This document shows positions 44,740-55,167 of a stretch of 64,000 bases of DNA, piece after piece. How positions within the stretch are numbered: position 1 is the first letter of the stretch; each line of letters starts with the position of its first letter. Source of the DNA: Myxococcales bacterium. GTDB lineage: Bacteria > Myxococcota_A > Bradymonadia > Bradymonadales > GCA-2716585. The position numbers were made by a program, and so were the translations under genes. The notes beneath the pieces were generated by a model, which was given only the letters and a program-made list of their open reading frames with translations, did not search any database and had not been told where the DNA came from. The stretch spans positions 54,032 to 118,031 of the forward strand of contig PBBL01000002.1 of the NCBI GenBank assembly GCA_002716585.1. The letters run 5' to 3'.

Positions 44740-44797
44740 ACGCACCACGACAAAGGGGCGCTGAGTCATGACTCAGCGCCCCTTTGTCGTGGTGCGT
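44740..44797. terminator. 29-bp perfect inverted repeat, bidirectional terminator
   Basis: Positions 44740-44768 and 44769-44797 are exact reverse complements with no spacer; the centre is GAGTCATGACTC and the outer parts hold AAAGGGGCGC/GCGCCCCTTT. It lies between two convergent genes. The AAA and TTT runs inside the arms give U-runs after the core stem in both directions, as in bidirectional terminators. Confidence 0.75.
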
Positions 44798-44821
44798 GCG
44801 GCCTCACCGAGGTGAGGCCGC
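44798..44821 (-). terminator. Second hairpin at the end of aceA
   Basis: GCGGCCTCACC-GA-GGTGAGGCCGC, 11-bp perfect arms, ends 5 bases beyond the aceA stop. Adjacent to the 29-bp inverted repeat; together they should isolate aceA from the convergent gene. Confidence 0.5.
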
Positions 44822-44826
44822 GCGGC

Positions 44827-46095
44827 TCAGAACTGCTCAGCCTCGGTCGAGCCCTCCAGCGCCGTGGTGGAGCTGGTCCCACCGGAGATGGCGTTGGCCA
44901 CGGCGTCGAAGTAGCCGGTGCCGACCTCCGACTGGTGCTTGATGGCGGTGTAGCCGTTGTCGGCGCTCGCGAACTCGGCCTGCTGGAGCTGGGAGTAGGC
45001 GCTCATGCCGCGCTCGCGGTAGTCGCGCGCCAGCTCGAACATCCCGTAGTTCAGCGAGTGGAAGCCCGCCAGCGTGACGAACTGGAACGCGTACCCCATC
45101 GCCCCCAGCTCGCGCTGGAACTTGGCGATCGTGGTCGCGTCGAGGTTGCTCGCCCAGTTGAAGGAGGGCGAGCAGTTGTAGGCCATCAGCTTGCCGGGGA
45201 ACTCCGCCCGGATCGCCTCGGCGAACTCCTTCGCCTCGGCGAGGTCGGGCTTGGAGGTCTCGCACCACACCAGGTCGGAGTAGGGCGCGTAGGACTTCGC
45301 CCGGGCGATCGCCGACTTCAGCCCGTTCTTGACGTAGAAGTAGCCCTCCGGGGTGCGCTCGCCGGTGATGAACTCGTGGTCCCGCGCGTCGACGTCGCTG
45401 GTCAGGAGCGTCGCCGCGTTGGCGTCGGTGCGGGCGATCAGGACCGACGGGACGCCGAGGACGTCGGCCGCCAGCCGCGCCGACACCAGCGTGCGGATGA
45501 ACTGCTGGGTGGGCACCAGGACCTTGCCGCCGAGGTGACCGCACTTCTTCTCGCTCGCGAGCTGGTCCTCGTAGTGAACCCCCGCGGCGCCCGCCTCGAT
45601 CATCCCCTTCATCAGCTCGAAGGCGTTGAGCGCCCCACCAAACCCAGCCTCCGCGTCGGCCACGATCGGCACCAGCCAGTCGACGTCGCCCTGACCCTCC
45701 ATGTGCTGGATCTGATCGGCGCGCTGAAGCGTCTGGTTGATGCGCCGCACCAGCGCCGGGACGCTGTTGGACGGGTAGAGGCTCTGATCGGGGTACATGT
45801 GGCCCGACAGGTTGGCGTCGGCCGCCGTCTGCCAGCCGCTCACGTAGATGGCCGGGAGCCCGGCGCGCACCTGCTGCATCGCCTGGTTGCCGGTCACCGC
45901 GCCCAGCGAGTTGACGTAGGGGTCGCTGTGCATCTTCGACCACAGCTTCTCCGCGCCGAGGCGCGCCAGCGTATGCTCCACGACGACCGAGCCCCGCAGG
46001 CGATCGACGTCCTCGGCGGAGTAGGGGCGAGTCACCCCGCTCCAGCGCTCGTCATTGGCCCAGCTCTCGCTCATTTCCTTGATGCTCTGCTTCAT
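44827..46095 (-). CDS. aceA: Isocitrate lyase
   Basis: A 422-residue enzyme that splits isocitrate into succinate and glyoxylate, the first step of the glyoxylate shunt. The catalytic loop KKCGH is at residues 183-187 (Cys185 base/acid). Also conserved are [48 protein letters not shown] and NCSPSFNW. It is the short bacterial form. ATG at 46095 follows GAGAGGA. It lies downstream of aceB on the same strand with 151 bases between, so it may be read from the aceB promoter. Confidence 0.97.
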   Translation of the reverse strand: MKQSIKEMSESWANDERWSGVTRPYSAEDVDRLRGSVVVEHTLARLGAEKLWSKMHSDPYVNSLGAVTGNQAMQQVRAGLPAIYVSGWQTAADANLSGHMYPDQSLYPSNSVPALVRRINQTLQRADQIQHMEGQGDVDWLVPIVADAEAGFGGALNAFELMKGMIEAGAAGVHYEDQLASEKKCGHLGGKVLVPTQQFIRTLVSARLAADVLGVPSVLIARTDANAATLLTSDVDARDHEFITGERTPEGYFYVKNGLKSAIARAKSYAPYSDLVWCETSKPDLAEAKEFAEAIRAEFPGKLMAYNCSPSFNWASNLDATTIAKFQRELGAMGYAFQFVTLAGFHSLNYGMFELARDYRERGMSAYSQLQQAEFASADNGYTAIKHQSEVGTGYFDAVANAISGGTSSTTALEGSTEAEQF

Positions 46096-46246
46096 GATCA
46101 CGTTCCTCTCTATGGTCTCGGATGATGCTCCGCTGTACTTCAAGACACGCTCCACAGACACACCACCCCTCGCGCGGGCGGTGCTCCCCCTTGAACGTCA
46201 CGGCCGCCCCGAGGCGCACCGTGGTGAGCCCGGGTCGCTCTCGCGC

Positions 46247-47836
46247 TCACGCGTAGGTCAGGATCTGCTCGTAGGCCGGGAGGGTGAGGAACTCCTCAAA
46301 CCCGTCCGCGTCGGACAGGTCGCGGAACAGCTTCGCCGCGGCGTCGAAGTGACCCGCCTCGAAGCGCTCCCCACCGACCATGTCACGGATCGACCCCAGC
46401 TCCTCGACGACGATCTGCTCCAGCAGCTCCGTCGAGACGGTCCGGCCATCGGCGAGCGAGGCCCCGTGACGGATCCACTGCCAGACCTGGGTCCGGCTGA
46501 TCTCGGCGGTGGCGGCGTCCTCCATGAGGTTGTAGATGGGCACGCAGCCCAACCCGCCGAGCCACGCCTCGATGTAGAGGATGCCGACGTTGACGTTCTG
46601 CCGAAGCCCGGCCTCGGTGATCGTCCCCGCCGGGACCTTGAGCAGGTCCGCGGGCTCGATCTGAACCTCGGGGCGCTCGACGTCGATCTGGTTGTCACCG
46701 GTCATGACGCCGTCAAAGGCCTCACGCGCCACCGCGATCAGCCCCGGGTGCGCGACCCAGGTGCCGTCGTGCCCCAGCTTCGCCTCGCGCTCCTTGTCGG
46801 CGCGCACCTTGGCGAGCGCCTTCGCGTTGGCCTCGGCGTCCCCCTTGATCGGGATCTGCGCGGCCATGCCGCCCATCGCGTGGATCCCACGCTTGTGGCA
46901 GATCTGGATCAGCAGCTCGCAGTACGAGTTCAGGAAGTGCTTGTCCATCGTCACCTGCCCACGATCGGGCATGACGAAGGCGGAGTCGTTGCGGAACTTC
47001 TTGATGAAGCTGAAGATGTAGTCCCAGCGACCACAGTTCAGCCCCGCCGAGTGGTCCCGCAGCTCGTAGAGGATCTCATCCATCTCGAAGGCGGCCATGA
47101 TCGTCTCGATCAGGACCGTCGCCCGAATCGTCCCCCGCGGGACACCCAGCTCGTCCTGCGCGAGGTTGAAGGCGTCGTTCCAGAGGCGCGCCTCCAGGTG
47201 GCTCTCCAGCTTCGGCAGGTAGAAGTAGGGCCCCGTGCCACGCTCCAGCAGCGCCTTGGCGTTGTGGAACATGTACAGCCCAAAATCAAACAGCGAGCCT
47301 GACACAGGCTCGCCGTCCAACTCCACGTGCTTCTCCAGCAGGTGCCAGCCTCTCGGGCGCACCATCAACGTGGCGACCTCGTCGCCCAGCTCGTACACCT
47401 TCCCGTCGGACGGGCGCACGAACCGGATGGTCCTCCGCACCGCGTCCCGCAGGTTGATCTGCCCGTGGACGTTGTTCTCCCACGTTGGGGAGTTGGAGTC
47501 TTCGACGTCGGCCATGAAGACGTCCGCGCCTGAGTTCAGGGCGTTGATGATCATCTTGCGGTCCACCGGACCTGTGATCTCCACGCACCTGCGCTTGAGG
47601 TCCTCGGGGATCGGGGCGACCTTCCAGTCACCCGCGCGCACCGAGGCGGTCTCTTCCAGGAACGACGGCTTCCAGCCGCTGTCCAGCTTCTCTTGAACCT
47701 GAACGCGGCGCGCCAGCAGCTCTCGACGGCGACCTTCGAAGACCCGGCACAACGTCGCGACGAAGTCCAACGCCTCAGGCGTCAGGATCTCCTTCATCGC
47801 CTCGTCCACCGGACCGAGGATCGTGATGTTGCTCAT
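46247..47836 (-). CDS. aceB: Malate synthase A
   Basis: A 529-residue enzyme that condenses glyoxylate with acetyl-CoA to malate, completing the shunt with aceA. The family signatures include [56 protein letters not shown] and [16 protein letters not shown]. Length fits the A form (about 530), not the longer GlcB. ATG at 47836 (with AAGGA 9 bases upstream) or the in-frame ATG at 47842 are both possible. A TTGACA promoter lies about 120-150 bases upstream. Confidence 0.96.
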   Translation of the reverse strand: MSNITILGPVDEAMKEILTPEALDFVATLCRVFEGRRRELLARRVQVQEKLDSGWKPSFLEETASVRAGDWKVAPIPEDLKRRCVEITGPVDRKMIINALNSGADVFMADVEDSNSPTWENNVHGQINLRDAVRRTIRFVRPSDGKVYELGDEVATLMVRPRGWHLLEKHVELDGEPVSGSLFDFGLYMFHNAKALLERGTGPYFYLPKLESHLEARLWNDAFNLAQDELGVPRGTIRATVLIETIMAAFEMDEILYELRDHSAGLNCGRWDYIFSFIKKFRNDSAFVMPDRGQVTMDKHFLNSYCELLIQICHKRGIHAMGGMAAQIPIKGDAEANAKALAKVRADKEREAKLGHDGTWVAHPGLIAVAREAFDGVMTGDNQIDVERPEVQIEPADLLKVPAGTITEAGLRQNVNVGILYIEAWLGGLGCVPIYNLMEDAATAEISRTQVWQWIRHGASLADGRTVSTELLEQIVVEELGSIRDMVGGERFEAGHFDAAAKLFRDLSDADGFEEFLTLPAYEQILTYA

Positions 47837-47893
47837 ACTCATCCATCCTTGTGCGAGTTCTCGCGCGCCCCCGTCGTGAGGGCTCAGGGGGCG

Positions 47894-47914
47894 CAACTCA
47901 ACAACCCAGAGTTG
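47894..47914. promoter_or_regulatory. Inverted repeat CAACTC..GAGTTG in the aceB leader
   Basis: Six-base arms separated by 9 bases, between the aceB promoter and start codon; possible regulator-binding site. Short enough to occur by chance. Confidence 0.2.
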
Positions 47915-47957
47915 ACGAACGACAGAAAATGAACCGCCATTCAGTCACGACGGTCGC

Positions 47958-47986
47958 ATCTTGTTGCGATCGATTCCGCTTGTCAA
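47958..47986 (-). promoter_or_regulatory. aceB promoter
   Basis: Minus strand TTGACA (47981-47986, perfect -35), 17-base spacer, CAAGAT (47958-47963). Confidence 0.5.
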
Positions 47987-48059
47987 GTGGAGGGGGGCGA
48001 CCCGCCCGGGTCGGGCTTGGACGCCGCGGCGAGCGAGAGGGGGGCTGGCCCGCGCCGGA

Positions 48060-48572
48060 TCACCCCGAGGGGGGCTCCCAGGTCGCCTTGCGCCCAGTCA
48101 GCAGCGCCCGCACCTCGTCGGCGGAGTAGGTCCGCCCCTGACCGATCCCCGGGCAGTGGCGACGCTCGGCGCGCCAGGCCCGCCGATGACCGACCAGCTC
48201 CGGCCAGAAGGGGTAGGTGCGGCACTGGAGCGGCTTGACCTCGTGTATGCGACACCGGTTGTCGTACAGGAAGGGGCAGTCCTCCTCCTCATCGACGTAC
48301 AGCACCCAATCCGGGCCGTCGCGCTCCAGCAGGCTGACCTTGACCTCCTCCTCGCTCATCTCGAAGTGGGCGGCGATCGCTTCGATGTCGGCGGGCGTCA
48401 GGAACACCAACCCCGGGCGCGTGCAGCACTGGCCGCACGCGGTGCACTCGAACTGCAGGGGTGTCGTCTCGAAGTAGGCGGGGTGGCCGTCGAGGTACTG
48501 CTCCTGGTACTGCTCCAGCGTCAGCTCAAGCCCCAGGAGGGTCACGAGATCCAGCTTGTCGTCCTGGCCCAC
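48060..48572 (-). CDS. YkgJ-family cysteine-cluster protein
   Basis: A 170-residue protein with the YkgJ signature C43-x2-C46-x2-C49-C50 (ECTACGQCC), then CPFLYDNRCRIHEVKPLQCRTYPFWP, giving eight or more ordered cysteines that bind zinc or an iron-sulfur cluster. Its function is not established. The GTG at 48572 is used because GAGGG lies just upstream and it is 10 bases after the stop of the FG-GAP gene, which indicates translational coupling. It is the last gene of the DUF1549-DUF1501-FG-GAP operon and presumably acts in the cytoplasm, perhaps in maturation of the exported partners (inference). Confidence 0.8.
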   Translation of the reverse strand: MGQDDKLDLVTLLGLELTLEQYQEQYLDGHPAYFETTPLQFECTACGQCCTRPGLVFLTPADIEAIAAHFEMSEEEVKVSLLERDGPDWVLYVDEEEDCPFLYDNRCRIHEVKPLQCRTYPFWPELVGHRRAWRAERRHCPGIGQGRTYSADEVRALLTGRKATWEPPSG

Positions 48573-48582
48573 GGCGCCCTCG

Positions 48583-51500
48583 TCAGGGAAGGTCCAACAC
48601 GCCCGTGTAGAACGCGCCCAGCTCGCCGCCCTCTGGCCCGGGCCACTCGCTGAACGGCGCGCCGACCAGCAGCCACACCGAGTCGCCGACCCGAGCCCCG
48701 GCGACCTCCGAGCCAAAGAACCCGTCCGGCAGCGCGGTCTCACCGGTCAAGACCGCGTCGAAGGCGGCCAGCTCATCGAGGTCGCGCGAGCCGAGGTACA
48801 CGAAGGCCGCCCCGGCGTTGATCTCACCGGCGTAGTTGGACTGACGCGCTCCGACGAAGAAGTCCATCAGCCCGTCGTCGTTGATGTCCCCCAGCGCGGT
48901 GAGGCCGTCGCCGAAGCTCGTCCCCGTCTCGCCGCTGGGCGACGCGATCTCCGCCAACCGGAAGGTCGACGAGAGGATGAAGGCGTCACCGTCCGAGGCG
49001 GTCCCGACGGCGTCGGAGAGCGCCGCGCCGCTGTAGACGATCACCGACCACAGGTTGCGCGAGCCGTACCCGGTCGAGGTGACCGCGATGTCGCCGACGC
49101 CGTCGCCGTTCACGTCACCGGTCGCGGCCAGCCGACGCCCGATGTTGTCCCCGTTGCGCTCACCCACGAGGTCGATCTGGATCGACGCGGCGCGCGCGCA
49201 GGTGGGGCCGTGCCCCATCCAGACCCGCAGCCGACCGGCGTTGGCGCGCCCGGGCGGGTCGGCGTTGTAGGCGCCCGCGACCCGGTCGTCGCACCCATCA
49301 CCGTCCAGATCAAGGGCCGTGAGCCCATAACCCAGGTAATCGCCGTTGTTGTCGCCCTCGCCGATCATGTGGGTGTCGTCGGCGCACAGCGTCCCGTCCG
49401 GGGCGGCGAGCAGCTCGGCGGCGGAGATCGACCAGATCATGCCCCGCTGGTTGGGCCGGTTCCAGTTCGAGACGAGCAGATCGTCTCGACCGTCGCCGTC
49501 GTAATCGAACCCCCCCGCCACCTCTCGGCTCATCCGGTCGTTGTTGGAGGGCGGGCCGCAGGCCACAAAGTCGGGCGCGCTCAACATCGGCAGCTGCGCC
49601 AGGTCGTCCCCGGCGAAGCGCTCGCCCAGCCCCTCACGACCCAGGTAGACATACACCGCGCCGGTCTGGCCGCGGTACGCGCCGTTGATCCGACAGGTCT
49701 GGCAGGCGCCGACCAGATCCTCGTCCAGCGCCGTGATCACCATGTCGTCGATCCCGTCGCCGTTGACGTCCCCCGCCGCGTCGAGGGCGTACCCGAAGCG
49801 ATCCGAGCCCGTGTGGTGGTTGTGCCCCGCCACGAGCATGTCCGGCGTCGCCCGGAGCCCGTCCGGCCCGCCGAAGTAGAGGAACACCCCACCGGCGAGC
49901 GTCTGGTAGGGCAGGTTCTCCAACGTGGTGTTGAGGAAGTCCCAGTTGTAGCCGCTGACCGCGAAGTCGTCGAAGCCGTCGTCGTTGATGTCGCCCACCC
50001 GACGCACCCGACCGCCGAACTGATCGTCCTGCGCGGGCAGGGGGCGCTCCACCGTCACGAAGTTCTCGTAGCCCGGCGCCTCCAGCCCCCCGGCGTGCCA
50101 GAAGAGGCGGCTCTCGTGGTTGGTCAGGTCGTCGGGCGCGCCCGACGAGCCCCCTTCGGCCCAGGCCATCCAGTCGTCGTCGTCGTCGCCGTCCACGTCG
50201 CCGATGAAGCCCACGAAGCGCCCCATCCGATCCCCGGCCCGGTTGGGCACGCTCGACACGATGATCGGCTCCTCAAAGAGCTGAAGCTCCTCGGCGTGTG
50301 GCTGCCCGCACATCTTCTGCGCCGCGCCGCGGAACAGCAGGATCTCGCCGTTGTCCCCCGACGTCTCCGGCCCCTCGGCGGTCAGCGCGCCCACCAGGAG
50401 GTCCGGCAGCCCGTCGCCGTTCTCGTCGCCGACGTCCAGCCCGTAACCCAGCTGATCGCTCGGCTCGCCGTAGTACACCCAGTCCGGGGCGCCGTCGATC
50501 ACGCGGCTGTCGCCCTCCGGCGCCGGATCGCCGATGTAGAGCTTGACCGGCTCGCCGTCCTCGCTCCAGGCGGCGCGGCCGAAGAACACGTTGACCGCCC
50601 CCGCGCTGGAGTTCGACCCCCCGAAGATCGGCGCCGTCGCCTGCGTGAAGACGATGTCCGGCAAGCAGTCGCCGCTGACGTCGGCCAGCTCCACCCGCCA
50701 CCCCGTCAGCGACGTGCGGCGGCTGTTGTCCTGGCCGGGGTACATCGCCAGGCTCGGCTCGTTGGCGATGAGGCAGTCCCCCCCGAACTCCTCGTCGGGG
50801 CCCGACAGGTAGAGCGACACAAACCCCCGGTTCCCGTTCGCGAGCGCCGAGCCGACGAGCAGGTCGCTGCACCCGTCGCCGTTCATGTCCGCCGCCGCGA
50901 GGCGGTCGCCGAAGTACATGTTGTCGCGGCCGCCGTAGCTGCCGTCGTCGTTGATGTCCACGCCGTCGATGAAGACGTCGGGCTGCGTCGGCAGGCCGAT
51001 CAGCTCACCGTCCACCGTGCCCTTGTTGAGGTACACGTAGACCCGACCGAGGTTGTTCCACGGGGTGTTGTCGGCGGGGTCGAGCCGCGTCGGGGCGTTC
51101 GCGCGCTGCGCGCCCGCCGCCAGGTCGTCCAGGCCGTCCCCGTTGAAGTCGCCGACGATCACGCTCCACCCAAGGTAGTTGTTGTTGCCGAGCCCCGGCA
51201 GGTGACGCCACAGCGCCAACGGAGGGATCTCCGGGGACGCGGGGGCGTTGTCGTCGAGGCGCCCCGACCAGACGGTCTCGTCCGAGCGCGGCTCGTCGTT
51301 GCACCCGGTCCAGATCTGCACCTCACCGGCGCGGCTGCCCGCGCTGCTGTCGCCCCAGACGCCGATCGCCAGATCCGGGCAGCCGTCGTTGTTGAAGTCG
51401 CCCGAGGTCAGCGAGCGCCCGAGGTACACGTTGCGAGCCACGCCCGTGATCACCTGCGTCGGAGTCCGCCCAAGGCCAAGCCGGTCGTCCTCCTGGATCT

Positions 51501-52887
51501 GACCGCCCAGGTAGACGAACACCGCCCCGGAGTTGGTCCCGTTGACGCCCGCGGTGCGGACCCCGACCACCGCGTCGTCGTAGGCGTCGTTGTTGACGTT
51601 GAGCGTGGCGATGTCGTTGTCGTTGCTCGGGGCGTGGTAGGGGTGCGCCCGGTGCTCGCCGCGCGCCATGACGCTGATCGGCACGATCAGCTGATTCTCG
51701 GGGACAAACGAGTCCTGAAAGACAACCTGCTGCACCCCGGAGGCGTCGCCCGCCTGCACGATGAAGGTGTTGTCAGGGCGCTCCGGCGACGGCTGAACCA
51801 CGAGCCCGCTCGGGTTGGGCCCTTCGATGAGGGGGTAGAACACCCCGGTGCCGCCCTCCAGCGTGATCGCATGCTGCTCGCGCACGGGCAGCATCAGCGC
51901 GGGCGCCGACGCTCTAAGGCGCGTGCCGCCCTCGTCGAACACGCTGATCGCCGTCTGGATGTACTGGTCGGTCTGGGTGTCGTGCACCGTGATGATGTCG
52001 ATGCCCGGCTCCTCACCGGCGGTGTAGCACCCATCGGAGCGCAGTGTGGCCAGCTCGCCAGAGCCCGCGGGCTCGTTCAGCTCCCAGGTGAACGGCGAGT
52101 CCTCAGCCCAGTAGCGGCCGCTCCCTCCGTCGATCTCAAAGCAGACCCGCTGCCCCACGGTCAGCTCCGGGAACTGCGGGCGCAGCGCGGCGGGCTTCAC
52201 CACCCGGACCTCCACCATCACCATCAGCTCACAGCCGACGTCGTGGACCTCGACCATGTCGGACACCCGCTCCTCGTCGGGATCGAGGCGCCCCGAGAGG
52301 TAGCGCCCGCTCAACGCGTCCAGCTCCGCCCCGGAGGCGTTGCCGTCCGGCGCGAAGTCCCACCGGTAGCTCCCGCTGCCGCCCCAGGCCGAGATCTGGG
52401 CGAACTCCTGAGGCAGCACAAAGAGCGGCCCCTCGGACGCCGAGAAGGAGTCGCAGTCGTACTCCGGCGCGTCGGGCTCATCGGGGGTGGTGTCCTCGGG
52501 CGCCGTGTCCGGCGTCGTGTCGGCGACCTCGGTGTCAGCGACCTCGGTGTCCTCCGTGGAGGTGTCCTCAGGCGCCGTGTCGGCGACCGCGGTGTCCTCG
52601 GGCTCGGAGGTGTCCACCGGGTCCGAGGTGTCCTCGGGCTCGCCGGAGTCTTCGGGCTCGGAGGAGTCGTCACCGACGTCACCTGAGTCGGCGCCGCCGC
52701 CGCCCATGTCCGAATCGGGGTCGGCGGAGGAGTCCGGCGATGTGGAGTTGGAGGAGGCGTCAGTGGCGGCCACACCCGTGTCCTGCGCGGTGGAGGAGCC
52801 CGACTCGGAGGAGTCGCCGCCGCAGGACGCTGAGGTGAGGGCCACGAGCAAGGCAACCACGAGGATGGTCGGCTCGAAGCATCGCAT
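48583..52887 (-). CDS. Giant FG-GAP-repeat surface lipoprotein
   Basis: A 1434-residue exported protein. The signal ends near TSASC, with Cys22 probably lipidated (the lipobox is weak). Residues about 23-140 form an acidic Ser/Thr/Glu/Asp/Pro stalk with SEPEDTS- and VADTE-type repeats. A domain of about 280 residues follows, then about 13 integrin-type FG-GAP calcium blades from about 430 onward, each with a D-x-N-x-D-G core such as GDFNGDGLDDLAAG, GDVNGDGIDDMVIT and GDINDDGLMDFFVG. These usually fold as a beta propeller, and this number suggests two. Probably a calcium-dependent adhesin or receptor on the cell surface. It follows the DUF1501 gene by 34 bases. Confidence 0.88.
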   Translation of the reverse strand: MRCFEPTILVVALLVALTSASCGGDSSESGSSTAQDTGVAATDASSNSTSPDSSADPDSDMGGGGADSGDVGDDSSEPEDSGEPEDTSDPVDTSEPEDTAVADTAPEDTSTEDTEVADTEVADTTPDTAPEDTTPDEPDAPEYDCDSFSASEGPLFVLPQEFAQISAWGGSGSYRWDFAPDGNASGAELDALSGRYLSGRLDPDEERVSDMVEVHDVGCELMVMVEVRVVKPAALRPQFPELTVGQRVCFEIDGGSGRYWAEDSPFTWELNEPAGSGELATLRSDGCYTAGEEPGIDIITVHDTQTDQYIQTAISVFDEGGTRLRASAPALMLPVREQHAITLEGGTGVFYPLIEGPNPSGLVVQPSPERPDNTFIVQAGDASGVQQVVFQDSFVPENQLIVPISVMARGEHRAHPYHAPSNDNDIATLNVNNDAYDDAVVGVRTAGVNGTNSGAVFVYLGGQIQEDDRLGLGRTPTQVITGVARNVYLGRSLTSGDFNNDGCPDLAIGVWGDSSAGSRAGEVQIWTGCNDEPRSDETVWSGRLDDNAPASPEIPPLALWRHLPGLGNNNYLGWSVIVGDFNGDGLDDLAAGAQRANAPTRLDPADNTPWNNLGRVYVYLNKGTVDGELIGLPTQPDVFIDGVDINDDGSYGGRDNMYFGDRLAAADMNGDGCSDLLVGSALANGNRGFVSLYLSGPDEEFGGDCLIANEPSLAMYPGQDNSRRTSLTGWRVELADVSGDCLPDIVFTQATAPIFGGSNSSAGAVNVFFGRAAWSEDGEPVKLYIGDPAPEGDSRVIDGAPDWVYYGEPSDQLGYGLDVGDENGDGLPDLLVGALTAEGPETSGDNGEILLFRGAAQKMCGQPHAEELQLFEEPIIVSSVPNRAGDRMGRFVGFIGDVDGDDDDDWMAWAEGGSSGAPDDLTNHESRLFWHAGGLEAPGYENFVTVERPLPAQDDQFGGRVRRVGDINDDGFDDFAVSGYNWDFLNTTLENLPYQTLAGGVFLYFGGPDGLRATPDMLVAGHNHHTGSDRFGYALDAAGDVNGDGIDDMVITALDEDLVGACQTCRINGAYRGQTGAVYVYLGREGLGERFAGDDLAQLPMLSAPDFVACGPPSNNDRMSREVAGGFDYDGDGRDDLLVSNWNRPNQRGMIWSISAAELLAAPDGTLCADDTHMIGEGDNNGDYLGYGLTALDLDGDGCDDRVAGAYNADPPGRANAGRLRVWMGHGPTCARAASIQIDLVGERNGDNIGRRLAATGDVNGDGVGDIAVTSTGYGSRNLWSVIVYSGAALSDAVGTASDGDAFILSSTFRLAEIASPSGETGTSFGDGLTALGDINDDGLMDFFVGARQSNYAGEINAGAAFVYLGSRDLDELAAFDAVLTGETALPDGFFGSEVAGARVGDSVWLLVGAPFSEWPGPEGGELGAFYTGVLDLP

Positions 52888-52921
52888 GGTGGGTGACCTG
52901 GGTGAGCCCGAGCGCCTGGTG

Positions 52922-54325
52922 TCAGGTGCGAGGCACGAGGGCAGGGATGTATTGAACGTCGCGACCGAGGATGGAGCCGTCGAGGCCGTTGTTGGCCATC
53001 ACGGTCCCGAGGATGTCCTCGGGGCGGATGAGCACACCAACCTGTTCGTCCACCTGGCCGTTGTCAAGGTTGACCTTCTGGGAGAGCATCCCCTTGTCGC
53101 TGCTGGCCCCGATGACCTTGCCGCCGGGGACGCCAGCGCCGAAGACGGCGCAGGAGTTGACCGGGTGGTGGTCGCGGCCGTCGCGGGTGTTGATCAGCGG
53201 GGTTCGGGAGAACTCGCTGAAGGCGACGATCGTGGTGTACTTGAGCCAGGAGTCGCCCGAGCCGTCGGGGTAGGGCGTCGACTTGAGGTCGGTGAGGATC
53301 TGATCGATGATCTCGAAGCCCTCACGCTGCAACATCGGCTGGTCGGTGGACCAGTTGGCGAAGTGCGTGTCGAGCCCGCGGGCGATGCGGATGCTGACGG
53401 TGGTGCAGATGTTGTTGGTGAGCGCCTGCACCGCCATCATGCCGATCGCCTGCGGCGAGTTGAGGTTCATGCCCTCGGGGAACTGGAAGCGCCGGTCGAG
53501 CTGAGCGGCGAGCACCGCCTCGGCCATGACCTCGCTGCGGCGCGCGCGGCGCAGCATGTCAGGCATCTGGTCGGCGTCGATCCGGAACGACCGCGGCGAG
53601 TGCAGGAACTCGCCGATGAGGCGCTCCTCGGCGTCGGAGTAGCCGAAGTCGGGGCGCGTCAGGGTGTCCAGCAGATCCTCGGTCGAGGAGATCTTGAGGG
53701 CGCTGGCGTAGGAGGGGTGACGGTCGTTGTAGGTCTCGACCGCGTAGGCGAGGTTCGGCACGTAGGGGAGCTGATCGGCGGGGACGTTCACGGAGGGGCC
53801 GTGAAGCTGCGCGGCGATCTCGGTGCCGATGGAGGAGCCGCGGGCGGTGAGGCCGCTGGGCATCCGCCCGGTGAGGAAGTAGCGCCTCCCCACCTCGTGC
53901 GTGACGGTGTTCATGGAGACGCCGCGCACGATGCACATGTCGCGGCGGTGCTTCCAGACGGGCTGCGCGGCAGGCCCGAGCGAGAAGCCCAGCTCCTGGT
54001 CGACCGACATGCCGTTGCCTTCGGTCCCAGCGGTCGAGAACTCCGTCGGCAGCCGCCCGTAGGCGGGCTGGATGAGGGTGGTCCCGCGGCGCTCATCCGA
54101 GAACGCGTAGGGGTCGCGCGGGTCGAGCCCGAGCAGGGTGTCCCACCCACCGTTGAAGTAACAGAAGATGAACCGATGCCGATGATCGGCCTCGCCCGGG
54201 CTGAGGGGCGAGGAGAGCGCCGGGGTGAGCCGGTTGAGGCTGACGCCTCCGAAGCTCGCTCCACCCGCGGCGGTCATCAGCATGGCCTTCAAGAAGTTGC
54301 GTCGATTCCAACGTGGCCCTGACAT
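52922..54325 (-). CDS. Tat-exported DUF1501 protein
   Basis: A 467-residue protein with a twin-arginine signal NRRNFLKA (Arg8-Arg9) and hydrophobic core, so it is probably exported folded. The body fits DUF1501: RFIFCYFNGGWDTLLGLD, then a C-terminal VAFSEFSRTPLINTRDGRDHHPVNSCAVFGAGVPGGKVIG. DUF1501 proteins resemble the sulfatase/alkaline phosphatase superfamily. They are commonly encoded beside DUF1549 or similar cytochrome-like proteins, as here. Substrate unknown. ATG at 54325 follows GAGGAAAC. Gap to the small lipoprotein gene is 41 bases. Confidence 0.85.
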   Translation of the reverse strand: MSGPRWNRRNFLKAMLMTAAGGASFGGVSLNRLTPALSSPLSPGEADHRHRFIFCYFNGGWDTLLGLDPRDPYAFSDERRGTTLIQPAYGRLPTEFSTAGTEGNGMSVDQELGFSLGPAAQPVWKHRRDMCIVRGVSMNTVTHEVGRRYFLTGRMPSGLTARGSSIGTEIAAQLHGPSVNVPADQLPYVPNLAYAVETYNDRHPSYASALKISSTEDLLDTLTRPDFGYSDAEERLIGEFLHSPRSFRIDADQMPDMLRRARRSEVMAEAVLAAQLDRRFQFPEGMNLNSPQAIGMMAVQALTNNICTTVSIRIARGLDTHFANWSTDQPMLQREGFEIIDQILTDLKSTPYPDGSGDSWLKYTTIVAFSEFSRTPLINTRDGRDHHPVNSCAVFGAGVPGGKVIGASSDKGMLSQKVNLDNGQVDEQVGVLIRPEDILGTVMANNGLDGSILGRDVQYIPALVPRT

Positions 54326-54366
54326 CGAGGTTTCCTCCGAATCGTCCCTTCGGGTTTGCGGTTCAA

Positions 54367-55167
54367 TCAGTACAGGTAGAACTCGGGCGAGGTCATCAGG
54401 CCGACGCACACCGCGCGCCAGCCGCGGGCGGCGTCGCCCCCGGTGGCGTGTGTCGCGGAGCGAAACAGCCAGCGCAGACGACCCAGCTCCTCTTCATCAC
54501 CCTGAGGGATGTAGTGGCCCGTGAGCCGCAGGTTCATGTGGCGCAGGCTCTGATCGATGGCGGCGCGCTGCGCCTCATCGGCCTGCTCCCACGTCAACCC
54601 AGGCTCCACGCCACGGACGAGCACCCGGTCACCGGGGGCCATCTCGAGGTCGTTCTGGATCGCCTCGGTGCACACCGCGCGGGACGCGTCACCGAGGAAC
54701 TTCTGGAACACCAACGAGGGCTCGAGGTCCTCGGCGGTGGTGTCGATGTAGTTGGGGACGCCGAGGCTGGGGGCGAGCATCTCCAGGATGTCGCGGCCCC
54801 GATCGTCGGACCAGTAGAGGCCACCGGTCGAGGTGATGATGGCGTCCCGGAGCTGATCGATGGTCATCCGCCGCAGGTTGCGGCTGGCGGCCTCGGGGTC
54901 GGGGGTGGCCTCGACGCCTCCGACGGCGCCGCGGCCGCCGCGGGTCGGCTCCGCGTAATCCACCGGCGGCGCCAGCGCCGCCAGCGGAGCGTGGCCCGAC
55001 GGCAGCGGATCGTTGGACGCCTCGGGCGAGGGCGCCTCAGGCGAGGACGCCTCAGGCGCCCCTCCCTCCTCCACGGGGCTCGGGTCCGGCGAGGAGAGAT
55101 CGGCGCTGCAGCCGACCATCCCCAGCATCAGGCAGACCACGGCGATGGGTCGAAGATGGCTCATCAT
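54367..55167 (-). CDS. Small lipoprotein between the DUF1549 and DUF1501 genes
   Basis: A 266-residue predicted lipoprotein. The lipobox is MVGC with Cys20; a Pro/Glu/Ala/Ser-rich linker (about 24-80) follows. The folded part opens with RRMTIDQLRDAI and closes with VGLMTSPEFYLY, phrases like those bordering the planctomycete-type cytochrome families (DUF1585/DUF1592), but without a CxxCH motif. Its ATG overlaps the stop of the upstream gene (ATGA at 55164-55167). Probably a surface-side partner of its neighbours; function unknown. Confidence 0.6.
   Translation of the reverse strand: MMSHLRPIAVVCLMLGMVGCSADLSSPDPSPVEEGGAPEASSPEAPSPEASNDPLPSGHAPLAALAPPVDYAEPTRGGRGAVGGVEATPDPEAASRNLRRMTIDQLRDAIITSTGGLYWSDDRGRDILEMLAPSLGVPNYIDTTAEDLEPSLVFQKFLGDASRAVCTEAIQNDLEMAPGDRVLVRGVEPGLTWEQADEAQRAAIDQSLRHMNLRLTGHYIPQGDEEELGRLRWLFRSATHATGGDAARGWRAVCVGLMTSPEFYLY

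Noticed and set aside
44740..44797. Attachment site or inverted terminal repeat of a mobile element
   Set aside because: No integrase or transposase and no second copy in the window; position between convergent stops fits a terminator.
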